This document shows positions 25,746 through 33,904 of a DNA stretch of 33,925 nucleotides, in pieces. Each line of letters begins with the position of its first letter. Position 1 is the first letter of the stretch. The notes under the pieces are model-generated. The model was given only the letters and a program-made list of their open reading frames with translations. It did no database searches and was not told the DNA's origin. Source of the stretch: an uncultured Lachnospiraceae bacterium (lineage in GTDB: Bacteria > Bacillota > Clostridia > Lachnospirales > Lachnospiraceae). A program made the position numbers and the translations under genes. The DNA lies in assembly GCA_905233905.1 (NCBI GenBank), contig CAJOFN010000009.1, forward strand, positions 1 through 33,925, read 5' to 3'.

Positions 25746-27160
25746 TATTGATCCTTGCGGTCTGTCCTGTAGCCGCGGCTGTATCCGCCGTTGCGTATGA
25801 CATTATCCTTGCGCTTAGCGGTATCCTCCTGCTTAGGCTTTTGCGCCTGCCGGTCCTTGCCTTTGTTCTTTTTATGCTTGGATGAGCCCTTCTTTTCAGG
25901 GCTCTTGTCTGAAGGCTTACGGTCGGATCTGTCCTTTGGTCTGTTGTCATCCTCGAATTTGCCCTTGTGCTTGCCGCCGGAGCTTTCTCCTTTGCGATCA
26001 TCACGCTTGTTCTTCCTGCGGCGCTCCCTGCCCTCCTGGCCGGAGCCCTTGTCGGATGCTTTGTCCTTGTCAGAACGGTCCGCGCGCTTTTTATCGTCGG
26101 CGCCGGAGCCTTTGTTCTTCCGGTTAAACCTGCCCTTGTCCCTGCTTTTGTCTTTATTCTTGTGTTCCTTGCCGGAAGACTCCGCTGATTCATCTTCCGC
26201 ATCAGTATCCGTCTGCGTCCCGGAAAAATCGTCATAGTCCGTATCATCAGAGACTAATGCCAGCTCTTCCTTAAGCTTCTGCTCCTCGGCAGCTTCTAAC
26301 TTCTTAAGTATCTCTTCAACGGCTTCCGGTGAGGGAGGCCCCTGACGGCGGTTGGTGATCCCAAGCTCCGTTACCGGGTATTCCTTCATTTCCCTGGAAT
26401 CGCCGTCCTCGAATAAGACAAGAACAGTCTGTTTTAATATGTTGACCGAGCGGATCGTGCCGGTCTTGCCTTCTATGTCCGTGGCGTAATCTCCGCTCCG
26501 TGGCATGGTGCGGTTGAGGTATTCGTACACCTCTTCCTCATGGGAGAGGCAGCACATAAGCCTGCCGCATACTCCGGAGATCTTGGATGGATTAAGGGAG
26601 AGGTTCTGTTCCTTTGCCATCTTGATGGATACCGGCGCAAACCCGGCCAGGTACGTGCTGCAGCAAAGGGGCCTTCCGCATATTCCTATGCCGCCTAAAA
26701 GCCTGGTCTCATCTCTTACGCCTATCTGCCGAAGCTCGATCCTTGTACGGAACTCCGAGGCAAGGAGCCTTACCAGCTCCCTGAAATCCACACGCCCTTC
26801 CGCTGTGAAATAGAATAAAAGCTTTTTGCGGTCAAAGGCATATTCCGCCTGAATGAGCTTCATTGGCAGCTCCAGCTCCGCGATCTTTCTTTTGCAGATC
26901 CTGTATGCCTGTTCTTCCTTTTCGGTGTTCTCCCGGACTATGGCGCGGTCTTCGTCTGTAGCTATGCGCTCAATATTTTTGATTATCGCGGGCAGCTCAC
27001 TTTCCTCCTTCTCTATGGGAGGAATTGATACCTTGCCGTATTCCAGGCCTTCACCCGCGCGAACTATTACTTCGGTTCCAACTGCAAGCTCAAGCTCTCC
27101 GGGATCATAATAAAAGCTCTTGCCCGCATGCCGGAAACGTACTCCTACGATTGTTTTCAT
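25745..27160 (-). CDS. ricT: RicT (YaaT) PSP1-domain protein with a long charged C-terminal tail
   Basis: PSP1-domain protein; in B. subtilis it is part of the RicA-RicF-RicT (Y-) complex, binds Fe-S clusters and assists RNase Y. Residues 1-275 are the conserved part, with the cysteine motifs ICGRPLCCSTYL (161-167) and VCGRLMCCLSHE (198-204) and a KOW-like GKTGTIRSVNILKQTV. Residues about 305-471 are a low-complexity Lys/Asp/Ser/Arg/Gly tail absent from the roughly 275-residue B. subtilis protein. Such tails often bind RNA, but this is inference. It lies between holB and trmN6 with overlaps of 4 bp and 1 bp. Confidence 0.95.
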   Translation of the reverse strand: MKTIVGVRFRHAGKSFYYDPGELELAVGTEVIVRAGEGLEYGKVSIPPIEKEESELPAIIKNIERIATDEDRAIVRENTEKEEQAYRICKRKIAELELPMKLIQAEYAFDRKKLLFYFTAEGRVDFRELVRLLASEFRTRIELRQIGVRDETRLLGGIGICGRPLCCSTYLAGFAPVSIKMAKEQNLSLNPSKISGVCGRLMCCLSHEEEVYEYLNRTMPRSGDYATDIEGKTGTIRSVNILKQTVLVLFEDGDSREMKEYPVTELGITNRRQGPPSPEAVEEILKKLEAAEEQKLKEELALVSDDTDYDDFSGTQTDTDAEDESAESSGKEHKNKDKSRDKGRFNRKNKGSGADDKKRADRSDKDKASDKGSGQEGRERRRKNKRDDRKGESSGGKHKGKFEDDNRPKDRSDRKPSDKSPEKKGSSKHKKNKGKDRQAQKPKQEDTAKRKDNVIRNGGYSRGYRTDRKDQ

Positions 27161-28167
27161 TTATATTCTCCATGATCAGCGTAGCCCGATAAACGTATCA
27201 GAAGCTGCTGCATTACTCTTGGCGCCGTGACCCTCGCCGCAAGCTGTTTCCTCGCGCTTGAAATATCTTCAAAGCAGATTAAAAGCCTCTTATAAGACAT
27301 CCCGGCGGCTTCCCGGGATATAGTATAGGACTCTTCCTGCCAGATCAGACGCTCTTTATCGTTTAGTGCCTTATATAGTAACACATCACGATACCAAATT
27401 ACAAAAAAATCAAACAACTCGCTTTCCCGGCCCTTGTACTCGGAAACTATCTGCTCCGCTTTGTCCATGAGCCAGTCTGCGGGCTGTTCATCAATATGCG
27501 ACAGAAGCTCGGCAACGCTGCTCCTCATTCCGCCAAACTCCTCACCGGAAGCCAGTCTGTCGGCTTTTCCCAGATTGCCTGCAGCAAATGCGGTTATCAT
27601 CGCAGCCTCATATTCGGGAAGCCTGTGGCTGCGCATAAGATAGTTCTTTATCTGCTCGTCAGACAGAGGCGTAACGGAAAGCTTCATGCATCTTGAGAGG
27701 ATCGTAGGCAAAAACGCCTGAATCCTCTCTGCGAGCAGCAGAATGACGATGTATTCCGGCGGGTCCTCCAGGGTTTTAAGTACAGCGTTCTGTGCCGCCA
27801 TGTTCATCCTGTCCGCTTCGTCGATTATATATATCTTATATGGTCCGTAGTACGGTCTCAGGCTTACATCCTCGACAAGCTGCTCCCTGATCTCATCGAC
27901 AACGATCTCGTTGGGGCGTTCATGGTTCACCCTTATTATGTCGGGATGACTGCCGCTTTGCGCCATTTTGCAGTAATGGCACTCTCCGCAGGGCTCAATG
28001 CCGCCTTTTTCGCACTGTAAGGCAGCAGCAAAAACACCGGCAAGCATCTTCTTGCCGGAGTATTTTTCCCCTTCGAATATGTATGCCTGACGCGGTGAAG
28101 ATCTTTTTACCGCGCCCTGCAGATGAGCCTTAAGCTCCTGCTGCCCGATTATGTCCGAAAATTTCAT
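27157..28167 (-). CDS. holB: DNA polymerase III clamp-loader subunit delta prime
   Basis: AAA+ fold subunit that helps load the sliding clamp. It has 336 residues: FSDIIGQQELKAHLQ, a zinc module CGECHYC, IIDEADRMNMAAQNAVLKTLEDPP and the sensor-1 region ILSRC. The Walker A region reads EGEKYSGKKMLA, with Lys-Lys where an ATPase has Lys-Ser/Thr, in keeping with the weak or absent ATPase activity of delta prime. The start shares one base with the yaaR stop (TAATG). Confidence 0.95.
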   Translation of the reverse strand: MKFSDIIGQQELKAHLQGAVKRSSPRQAYIFEGEKYSGKKMLAGVFAAALQCEKGGIEPCGECHYCKMAQSGSHPDIIRVNHERPNEIVVDEIREQLVEDVSLRPYYGPYKIYIIDEADRMNMAAQNAVLKTLEDPPEYIVILLLAERIQAFLPTILSRCMKLSVTPLSDEQIKNYLMRSHRLPEYEAAMITAFAAGNLGKADRLASGEEFGGMRSSVAELLSHIDEQPADWLMDKAEQIVSEYKGRESELFDFFVIWYRDVLLYKALNDKERLIWQEESYTISREAAGMSYKRLLICFEDISSARKQLAARVTAPRVMQQLLIRLSGYADHGEYK

Positions 28168-28607
28168 TATGTCGATATATCCAGTAACAGACCCCTGATC
28201 TCATCCACCCTGCCTAAGATGTCGAGATGATCCTTTTCGTCAGCAACAAGGGCGGTAGCCAGGTCGTCCAAATTTTTGTCAACCCGCTTGACCATTCCGT
28301 AAACTCTGTGCCTTCCCCTGCGGTCCAGGAAATTCTCGCGGGAGAACTTATGAGATCTGTTCACCACTTCATTGACAAACTCCTTGACCAGGGAACGGTA
28401 CTGGCGCATATCACGGATGTCCATATGCTCTGCGATCTTTTTGCCCTGATCGTCGATCTTGTCCATGAGATTTTTAAGCTTTTCGGAAAGCTCCTCATCT
28501 TCTATCGCCGAAGCAAGGGTGAATTTGAACTGACCGTCAGCCTTTGAGGTTTCCTTGGTCTCGGTGGTCTGCTGTATGGGATTTATGTCATTGATCTTTA
28601 TTTCCAT
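28167..28607 (-). CDS. yaaR: YaaR/DUF327 family protein
   Basis: A 146-residue helical protein of the YaaR family, always found near holB in Firmicutes but of unknown role. Recognisable parts are QKFTL-like [54 protein letters not shown] and the C-terminal [16 protein letters not shown]. The start lies 20 bp inside the upstream kinase gene. Confidence 0.9.
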   Translation of the reverse strand: MEIKINDINPIQQTTETKETSKADGQFKFTLASAIEDEELSEKLKNLMDKIDDQGKKIAEHMDIRDMRQYRSLVKEFVNEVVNRSHKFSRENFLDRRGRHRVYGMVKRVDKNLDDLATALVADEKDHLDILGRVDEIRGLLLDIST

Positions 28608-29196
28608 TCAAAGCGCCTTTCATGTAGTCCGCTATGGAATCCACTACGTCCTCAAGCTCGCCTTCATTTTTGAAAATGATTGAAACTCCGGCAGCTTCAA
28701 GCTTATCTGATGAAAAGTCTTCCGAATCGGTAAGAAATCTCCGGCATACCTCATCATACCTGGGCGCTGCCTGTTTGCGTTCCCGGCGTATGGCTCTTTC
28801 AAGCCGTATAGAATCCTCTGTTTCTATATATATCGGAAGAACCAGCTCTTTGCTGTAGTAGTCGCGAAGCTTTATATACGCTTCTAAAGTGGCGATCATC
28901 AGATAGTCAGAAGAATTTATGTCTATCTGGCCGTCATCAGCGGTGAAATACGCCCACCTTCCGAGCCTTGTGTTATAAACCCTCTTTTCGATGACTTTTC
29001 CGGCTTCTGTAAGGCGCGCTTCCTCCTCCTCATCGCAGAAATGGTATTCCACACCGTCAACCTCCTTCTGGCGTATCGGTCTTGTGGTGTATAACACAAC
29101 GCGTTTAAGCCCAAGGTCACTCCTGTCTAAAAGCCGCTTGTATATGGCGTCTTTACCGCTGGCGCTTTTGCCCATCAATACAAATATCCTGCCCAT
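28588..29196 (-). CDS. Guanylate kinase-like protein in the tmk position
   Basis: A nucleotide kinase of 202 residues. The P-loop is [12 protein letters not shown], and [17 protein letters not shown] is the guanylate-kinase GMP-binding signature, followed by [10 protein letters not shown] and the lid [10 protein letters not shown]. In B. subtilis the same slot (between yaaO and yaaR) holds thymidylate kinase tmk. It may be the only guanylate kinase or a second paralogue. It overlaps the upstream gene by one base and yaaR by 20 bp. Confidence 0.85.
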   Translation of the reverse strand: MGRIFVLMGKSASGKDAIYKRLLDRSDLGLKRVVLYTTRPIRQKEVDGVEYHFCDEEEEARLTEAGKVIEKRVYNTRLGRWAYFTADDGQIDINSSDYLMIATLEAYIKLRDYYSKELVLPIYIETEDSIRLERAIRRERKQAAPRYDEVCRRFLTDSEDFSSDKLEAAGVSIIFKNEGELEDVVDSIADYMKGALNGNKDQ

Positions 29197-30317
29197 TATC
29201 TTATCGCTCTGTCTATCTCATGCAGTGCCGCAGACAGCCTGTCAAAGCCTTCCTTTGTGTCCATGACAGAGGACAGCGCCAGGGCAAAGCCGTCTGAATA
29301 TTTCTCAAGCTCAAGCCGGTATTCTTCTCTCAAGCTTCGGGTCAGTTCTTTTCCGGAAAGACCGGTATTTACTGTCGATATTATGATTTTTGACCTGTCT
29401 TTATCGTCTCTGTCTACAATATAGATATGCTTAAGGTCTGAGACGCCGCTGTAAAATTCATCCAGACGCTTCCCATATTCGGCAAATAAAGCTCTTCCTT
29501 TCTCTGATATATTCCGGCAGCAGAGGGCTGCTGAACTCATCAGAAGGTATGAGGGCGAGCTCGTCTGGAGCATATTAAGGTAGTGCTTGACCCTCTCGCC
29601 TTTGATACGGCAATCCCCGGTATTTTTCAGGAGTATCAGCGAAAGCTGTCCCAGCACCGGCAGGGTCTTGTGGAGGGATACGACCGCGGCATCCGCGCCC
29701 TCTTCTATGGGATTTGCAAAGCACCTTGACATTTCCCTGCCGAAATGGGCACCGTGGGCACTGTCAGCTATAAGCGCCGCGCCGTTACTGTGGGCAATAG
29801 CTGACAGCGCTTTAATATCCGCAACAATACCTTCATAGGTGGGTGAAGTGACCACTACCGCAGAAGGCTTTGCGCCGTTTTGAAAAAGCCGCTCTAATTC
29901 CTCCGGGGAGGATGGCTCCAAAAAGCCTTCCTGAAGGCGCTTTGCCGGGATGGTATCTATGGACAGCCCGCGCAGCTTTCCGGCATTACTGACGCTTGGA
30001 TGGCAGCTGGCTGCCGCTAAGAGCCTGTCATGCCGCGAGGTCGCCGCGAATATCACCGAAAGATTGCTGCCGGTAGAGCCGTTCACGGACAGATATGCCT
30101 CATCTGCGCCATACACCCCGGCCCACATATCCTGGAGCTCCTTAAGAATACCCTTTGACTCCCTCAGATCATCAAAGCCCTCTATCTCTGTAATATCGTA
30201 TTGGAAGGGGTCCCAAATACCGGGATTAACGCGCTTCGCTCCGGGCATATGAAAGGGATAAATACCGCTGTTAACATAGTCTTCGATCCTTTGATCAAGC
30301 CATCTGTATGTAGTCAC
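29196..30317 (-). CDS. Orn/Lys/Arg decarboxylase-like PLP enzyme (YaaO type)
   Basis: Fold-type I PLP protein of the group III decarboxylase family. It has 373 residues, shorter than the roughly 480 of B. subtilis YaaO/SpeA, so the C-terminal part is reduced. Visible are YPFHMPGAKR, YLSVNGSTGSN, the PLP-Asp in LIADSAHGAHFG and the Schiff-base lysine in SLHKTLPVLGQ. The stretch usually reading C-H-[KR]-S-V is CHPSVSNA here, which may alter substrate binding. The start is GTG with GAGG upstream. It heads a coupled set of eight genes, 60 bp after the AbiEi-like gene. The substrate is not known. Confidence 0.88.
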   Translation of the reverse strand: MTTYRWLDQRIEDYVNSGIYPFHMPGAKRVNPGIWDPFQYDITEIEGFDDLRESKGILKELQDMWAGVYGADEAYLSVNGSTGSNLSVIFAATSRHDRLLAAASCHPSVSNAGKLRGLSIDTIPAKRLQEGFLEPSSPEELERLFQNGAKPSAVVVTSPTYEGIVADIKALSAIAHSNGAALIADSAHGAHFGREMSRCFANPIEEGADAAVVSLHKTLPVLGQLSLILLKNTGDCRIKGERVKHYLNMLQTSSPSYLLMSSAALCCRNISEKGRALFAEYGKRLDEFYSGVSDLKHIYIVDRDDKDRSKIIISTVNTGLSGKELTRSLREEYRLELEKYSDGFALALSSVMDTKEGFDRLSAALHEIDRAIR

Positions 30318-30376
30318 TACTGTATAGCCTCATATATTGCCGTTCATGAAGGTTCAGGGGTAAGTCATCAGGACTC

Positions 30377-31834
30377 CTACTGCAAAAACCTTCCTATTCC
30401 GGGCATCCAGTCGCCTGTAAAGGGCTGTCCCACTGCCATGGATATTGCTATGGGGACTACGAATACGGAGATCTTCTCCATGAGATCCAGCCATGAAAGA
30501 GATAGGCCGCTCCGGTGTCGCAGGAATTTTTCCCATTTCTGCTCCATAAAACGGTCTGTAGCCCAGCCACGGATCTTTTTCACCCTGGCCTCATCAGGAG
30601 TAAAATCCTCCTCCTCACAGATACCAAGAAGCTCCCTTGATACCGTCATCCCATCTATGGTCTGTGTACACAGGATCTCGTACAGCCGCAGGAACACGCT
30701 CATATCTTCAATAAGCTCCATCCTGCGGATCATATCGAACATGAGTGAGGTAACCTCCGATACGTCCTTTAAGGCTTCAGGCTCCTGCGTATTATGAGTA
30801 TCCTTCGCGATATGCTTCTCATCGGCTCCAATATGAGGCGCGGTTTCCACAGCCTGCCCACTGCCGGCACTTCTGCCGTCATCGACTTTATGCCTTGGTT
30901 CAGGCTTGCCATGGACCTCTGCTCCTCGTTCCGTCATTACCTCACCTTGAGGTGAAGCTTTTTGATCTGTTTCTGCCTCGGCTTGCGGCGCTGCTACTTG
31001 CTCTGCTGCCAGTTTGCCCTTTGATGGCGCTTCTTCCGGCGACATGATCCTGCCTTGAGACGATGTTCTTTCCATCGCTGCCGGATTGTCCTGGGAGGAA
31101 GATAGTTCTTCTGACATCAGATCACCCTGCGGCAACTCTTCCTGACTGCTGTCATCCGGCATTTCGTAGGAGAGGTCTGCCGCCCCGGAGTCTAAGGATA
31201 TCCATGTGCCGAGTATGGCCTCAACCTTGCTGCGCACCCTTCTTGCATTGGCGTATGTAAGGAGAAGCTCTATGTCCTTGGATTCATCCGAAAGATACGC
31301 CCTGACAGCCTGCCTGAACTCTTCCGGCGAAAGGCGCTCGCGGTATTTGAAAACATCGCATATCAGACGGTCAACCGTATATATAGCTATCCTGCCCCCG
31401 GGTATAAGCTCAATCTCCTCGACTCCAAGACCAAGCACCTTTTCCTCGGTGTAGTAAGGCTTGACCGGAGGCTTCTGAAGCTTTAGCCTCGCCTTGGATA
31501 TATTCTTGCTGATGGCTATCGTCCATGTGTCGGGACGTTCGTCAATATAGCCATGATAATACAGAGCCGTCTGCATCGTCAGGACGCCGTCCTTAAACTG
31601 GGAAAGTATGGCCTCTTCCACAGAGCCGTCCTGATCCGGCAGGGAGTAATAGCCGCTCTTGGGGCGCAGAAGCTCCCCCTGTTCAACAAGGCTCAATATT
31701 CTCTTGTAGGGTATGCCTGCCGCTGTAAGCTGGGAAGTCTTTACCATGCCGTGATTCCTTTGGATGAGGTCACGGACGCGTTCAAGAGCCGCTTCCCGCT
31801 CCAGCCGCTCGGCCCGGAGGTTTCTCTGTATCAT
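30377..31834 (-). CDS. AbiEi-type winged-helix protein fused to an AbiEii-like C-terminal segment
   Basis: Residue numbers follow the track (start at TTG 31840); ATG 31834 is preferred. Residues 20-70 form the AbiEi-type N-terminal winged helix (MVKTSQLTAAGIPYKRIL, LRPKSGYYSLPD). Residues 75-215 match the AbiEi antitoxin body (VLTMQTALYYHGYIDERPDT, YTVDRLICDVFKYRERLSPE). Residues about 218-358 are a hydrophilic, degenerate-repeat linker (SSQGRIMSPEE, SPQGEVMTER). Residues 360-470 are helical, and RGWATDRFMEQKWEKFL plus a hydrophobic end resemble the C terminus of AbiEii nucleotidyltransferases. No GS...DxD nucleotidyltransferase motif is present. No ribosome binding site precedes the start. 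Antitoxin or regulator is the likeliest role; the C-terminal call is by eye. Confidence 0.72.
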   Translation of the reverse strand: MIQRNLRAERLEREAALERVRDLIQRNHGMVKTSQLTAAGIPYKRILSLVEQGELLRPKSGYYSLPDQDGSVEEAILSQFKDGVLTMQTALYYHGYIDERPDTWTIAISKNISKARLKLQKPPVKPYYTEEKVLGLGVEEIELIPGGRIAIYTVDRLICDVFKYRERLSPEEFRQAVRAYLSDESKDIELLLTYANARRVRSKVEAILGTWISLDSGAADLSYEMPDDSSQEELPQGDLMSEELSSSQDNPAAMERTSSQGRIMSPEEAPSKGKLAAEQVAAPQAEAETDQKASPQGEVMTERGAEVHGKPEPRHKVDDGRSAGSGQAVETAPHIGADEKHIAKDTHNTQEPEALKDVSEVTSLMFDMIRRMELIEDMSVFLRLYEILCTQTIDGMTVSRELLGICEEEDFTPDEARVKKIRGWATDRFMEQKWEKFLRHRSGLSLSWLDLMEKISVFVVPIAISMAVGQPFTGDWMPGIGRFLQ

Positions 31835-31841
31835 AAACAAT

Positions 31842-31871
31842 ATTTTATTATATTTTAAATACCCTGGTCAA
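31842..31871 (-). promoter_or_regulatory. Candidate promoter for the AbiEi-like gene
   Basis: TTGACC, an 18-bp spacer and TAAAAT on the minus strand, in a very A/T-rich stretch that also contains TATAAT (31847-31852). The start of transcription would fall at or next to the start codon. Confidence 0.5.
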
Positions 31872-31878
31872 GTATAGC

Positions 31879-31907
31879 TTGCAACCATTTAAAATATGTC
31901 CTATAAT
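31879..31907 (+). promoter_or_regulatory. Promoter for the ArgR-like gene
   Basis: TTGCAA, a 17-bp spacer and a perfect TATAAT, 44 bp before the start codon. It is divergent from the AbiEi-like promoter, with the two -35 boxes 7 bp apart. Confidence 0.8.
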
Positions 31908-31951
31908 CGTATAGAGACAACAAATCATGTCATATTTATGGAGATGATGCC

Positions 31952-32470
31952 ATGTCAGATTATACCAAACCCACCCGCGTCAGGGTCAACCCGTCACGCC
32001 ATACCTGCGAGGAGATAATCCGCCGCATACTTCTCACCGAGACGAAAGAAAACGGCTCCAACCGCCACTTCAAGACCGGAGCCGATTTTATGACATATTT
32101 TGAATCGCTTTACCCCTCCGGCCCGGCGCTGACCAAGCAGGTTCAGAGGGCTATCCGTTCCATGGGGCTTGCCAAGGATCAGAACGGGTATTTTCTGATC
32201 GACAAGACCAAAGAGGAACAGGCGACCGAGCAGGAGCTCAAATCCGTTCTCGAAAAGAGCGACGCCGATATAACAAATACCGGCACCACCTTACAGACCC
32301 TTCTGATCACATGCTCCGAGGCTCACCGAAGGTATCTTATGACGCTGATCCCAAGCTGCCATAGCTTAAGCCCGCTTTGCGTCACCATGACAGAGACCAA
32401 CAACGGCATCCTTATATTTACTCCGGACGCCGGCGCATTAAACGAGGCTCTTGCTGACATTATGGATTAA
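31952..32470 (+). CDS. Two-domain ArgR-like putative transcription regulator
   Basis: A 172-residue cytosolic protein, not confidently recognised. Residues 15-95 look like a winged helix: an opening helix (EEIIRRILLTE), then LTKQVQRAIRSMGLAKDQNGYFLID, which parallels the recognition helix and wing of ArgR (TQATVSRDIKELxLVKxxxxxGxY). Residues 110-170 resemble the ArgR core (LLITCSEAHRRYLMTLI and GILIFTPDAGALNEALADI), but the arginine-binding G-D-D is replaced by TETNNG. GGAG lies at good spacing. It is divergent from the AbiEi-like gene and convergent with dacF with a 15-bp gap. If a repressor, it may control the shared divergent region. Confidence 0.55.
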   Translation: MSDYTKPTRVRVNPSRHTCEEIIRRILLTETKENGSNRHFKTGADFMTYFESLYPSGPALTKQVQRAIRSMGLAKDQNGYFLIDKTKEEQATEQELKSVLEKSDADITNTGTTLQTLLITCSEAHRRYLMTLIPSCHSLSPLCVTMTETNNGILIFTPDAGALNEALADIMD

Positions 32471-32485
32471 ACGCTCCAGAAAAAT

Positions 32486-33904
32486 CTATCTGCGTTTGCG
32501 GCTCCGCCTTCTGCCGTTCTGGCGGATCGTTGTATAGCGCCTCTTTTTTGCCCTTTTTGTTTCCCTTCTGCGCATTCTGCCCCTGTGGACTATGGGAGAT
32601 ATCAGCTTTATCAGAAGGATCAGGACTATTAAGCCTGCCGCGCAGCCTGCGGCTATGGCTATGGTCGTATAATTTACGGTTATCTCCTCGGCCTCATCCC
32701 CGTCTCCGGTCTCCTGCAGGTTGGCAAAGGGATAGGTATAGTCTTCCTCTTCCTCGGACAGATACAGGTTCCCTCCGCCAACATAACGATCTCCATATGT
32801 ACAGGAAAGCACTCCGATAGCTCCATCTTCTGTGCCATCCACTGGCTCCACGGTCACATTCACATCAAGGATGCTGGCTGCCTTGGGCAGAACAACTCCG
32901 CAGTTCTTGTCTGCCACATAAAAGCTTTCCACCTGGGCAAGCCTTCCCACTCCCGCACCCCCGGCCTTGTCATAGGCAGTTTCGGACAGGGGATAGGTGA
33001 CAAAATTGTCAAAGCAGTAATCAAACAGGTGTATCGTATCCGTATAATAGCCCGGAGAAGGCGCGTTCATAACAACACAGACCAGGGTCATCCCCTTGCG
33101 TGTGGCGTAAGTGACAAGGGTATTGCCCGCTGCCACTGTGTATCCGGTCTTGCCGCCCATACAGCCTTCATAAAGGTATTTGCTGGTTTTGTAGAAATTC
33201 AGCATGGCGTGATGATTGTTAAGGGGCGTCTGGACGTCATGCTTGTTGGTAGGAGGAATATTGTATGCTCTTGTGCCTGTTATGGTACGGAAGGTCTTAT
33301 TTTTGAAGGCCTCCCTGGCGATCAGCGCCATATCATAGCTGGTGGTATAATGATCCTCATCCGGCAGTCCGTTGGGATTGGCAAAATGCGTATTCTCACA
33401 GCCGATCTCCGCGGCGCGCTTGTTCATCATATCCACGAAATCAGGCTCATTGCCTGCCACATGCTCGGCTATGGCCCATGCGCACTCATTTGCCGACTCC
33501 AAAAGCATGCCGTAAAGACATTCCTCCATGGTCATCTTTTCCCCAACCTCACGGGAGATGTGGGAGGTATCGCCTTCGTTCAGATATACCGCGTCATGGG
33601 AAAACTTAACCGTCTCGTCAAGCTCGCTGTTTTCGATCGCCACAAGAGCCGTAAGGATCTTGGTGATGCTGGCAGGGTACAGCTTTTTATTGGGCTTTTT
33701 CCTGTAAAGCACCGCGCCGGAATCCTGCTCTAATACGACTACGGAATTGGATTCAGTCTCCACACCCGCTGGCCAGACTTCCTTGGCATAACTTACAAAC
33801 GGAAAGAGCATGGGCGTTATCAGCAGAAGCAGCGACATCAGCACTGCTACAAGCTTGAATATAGGCTTGTTTTCCTGTACGAATTTCTCTTCATATTCCG
33901 TCAT
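32486..33904 (-). CDS. D-alanyl-D-alanine carboxypeptidase, DacF type
   Basis: Penicillin-binding protein of the S11 family that trims the terminal D-Ala of peptidoglycan stem peptides. The active-site motifs are SITK (S-x-x-K), SANECAW (S-x-N) and KTGYTVAAGN (K-T-G). An N-terminal membrane segment ending in FVSYAKE is a likely signal peptide. A membrane segment near the C terminus (TIAIAAGCAAGLIVLILLI) is followed by a tail of about 35 residues crowded with Arg and Lys. ATG 33904 is chosen over 33922 because AAAGG precedes it and the longer start would cover this site. The whole gene lies inside the window. Confidence 0.93.
   Translation of the reverse strand: MTEYEEKFVQENKPIFKLVAVLMSLLLLITPMLFPFVSYAKEVWPAGVETESNSVVVLEQDSGAVLYRKKPNKKLYPASITKILTALVAIENSELDETVKFSHDAVYLNEGDTSHISREVGEKMTMEECLYGMLLESANECAWAIAEHVAGNEPDFVDMMNKRAAEIGCENTHFANPNGLPDEDHYTTSYDMALIAREAFKNKTFRTITGTRAYNIPPTNKHDVQTPLNNHHAMLNFYKTSKYLYEGCMGGKTGYTVAAGNTLVTYATRKGMTLVCVVMNAPSPGYYTDTIHLFDYCFDNFVTYPLSETAYDKAGGAGVGRLAQVESFYVADKNCGVVLPKAASILDVNVTVEPVDGTEDGAIGVLSCTYGDRYVGGGNLYLSEEEEDYTYPFANLQETGDGDEAEEITVNYTTIAIAAGCAAGLIVLILLIKLISPIVHRGRMRRRETKRAKKRRYTTIRQNGRRRSRKRR

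Noticed and set aside
25729-26247. 172-residue Arg/Thr-rich minus-strand ORF
   Set aside because: A second frame of the low-complexity RicT tail; composition follows from the repetitive Lys codons.
32471-32485. Terminator between the ArgR-like gene and dacF
   Set aside because: The 15-bp convergent gap has no inverted repeat.
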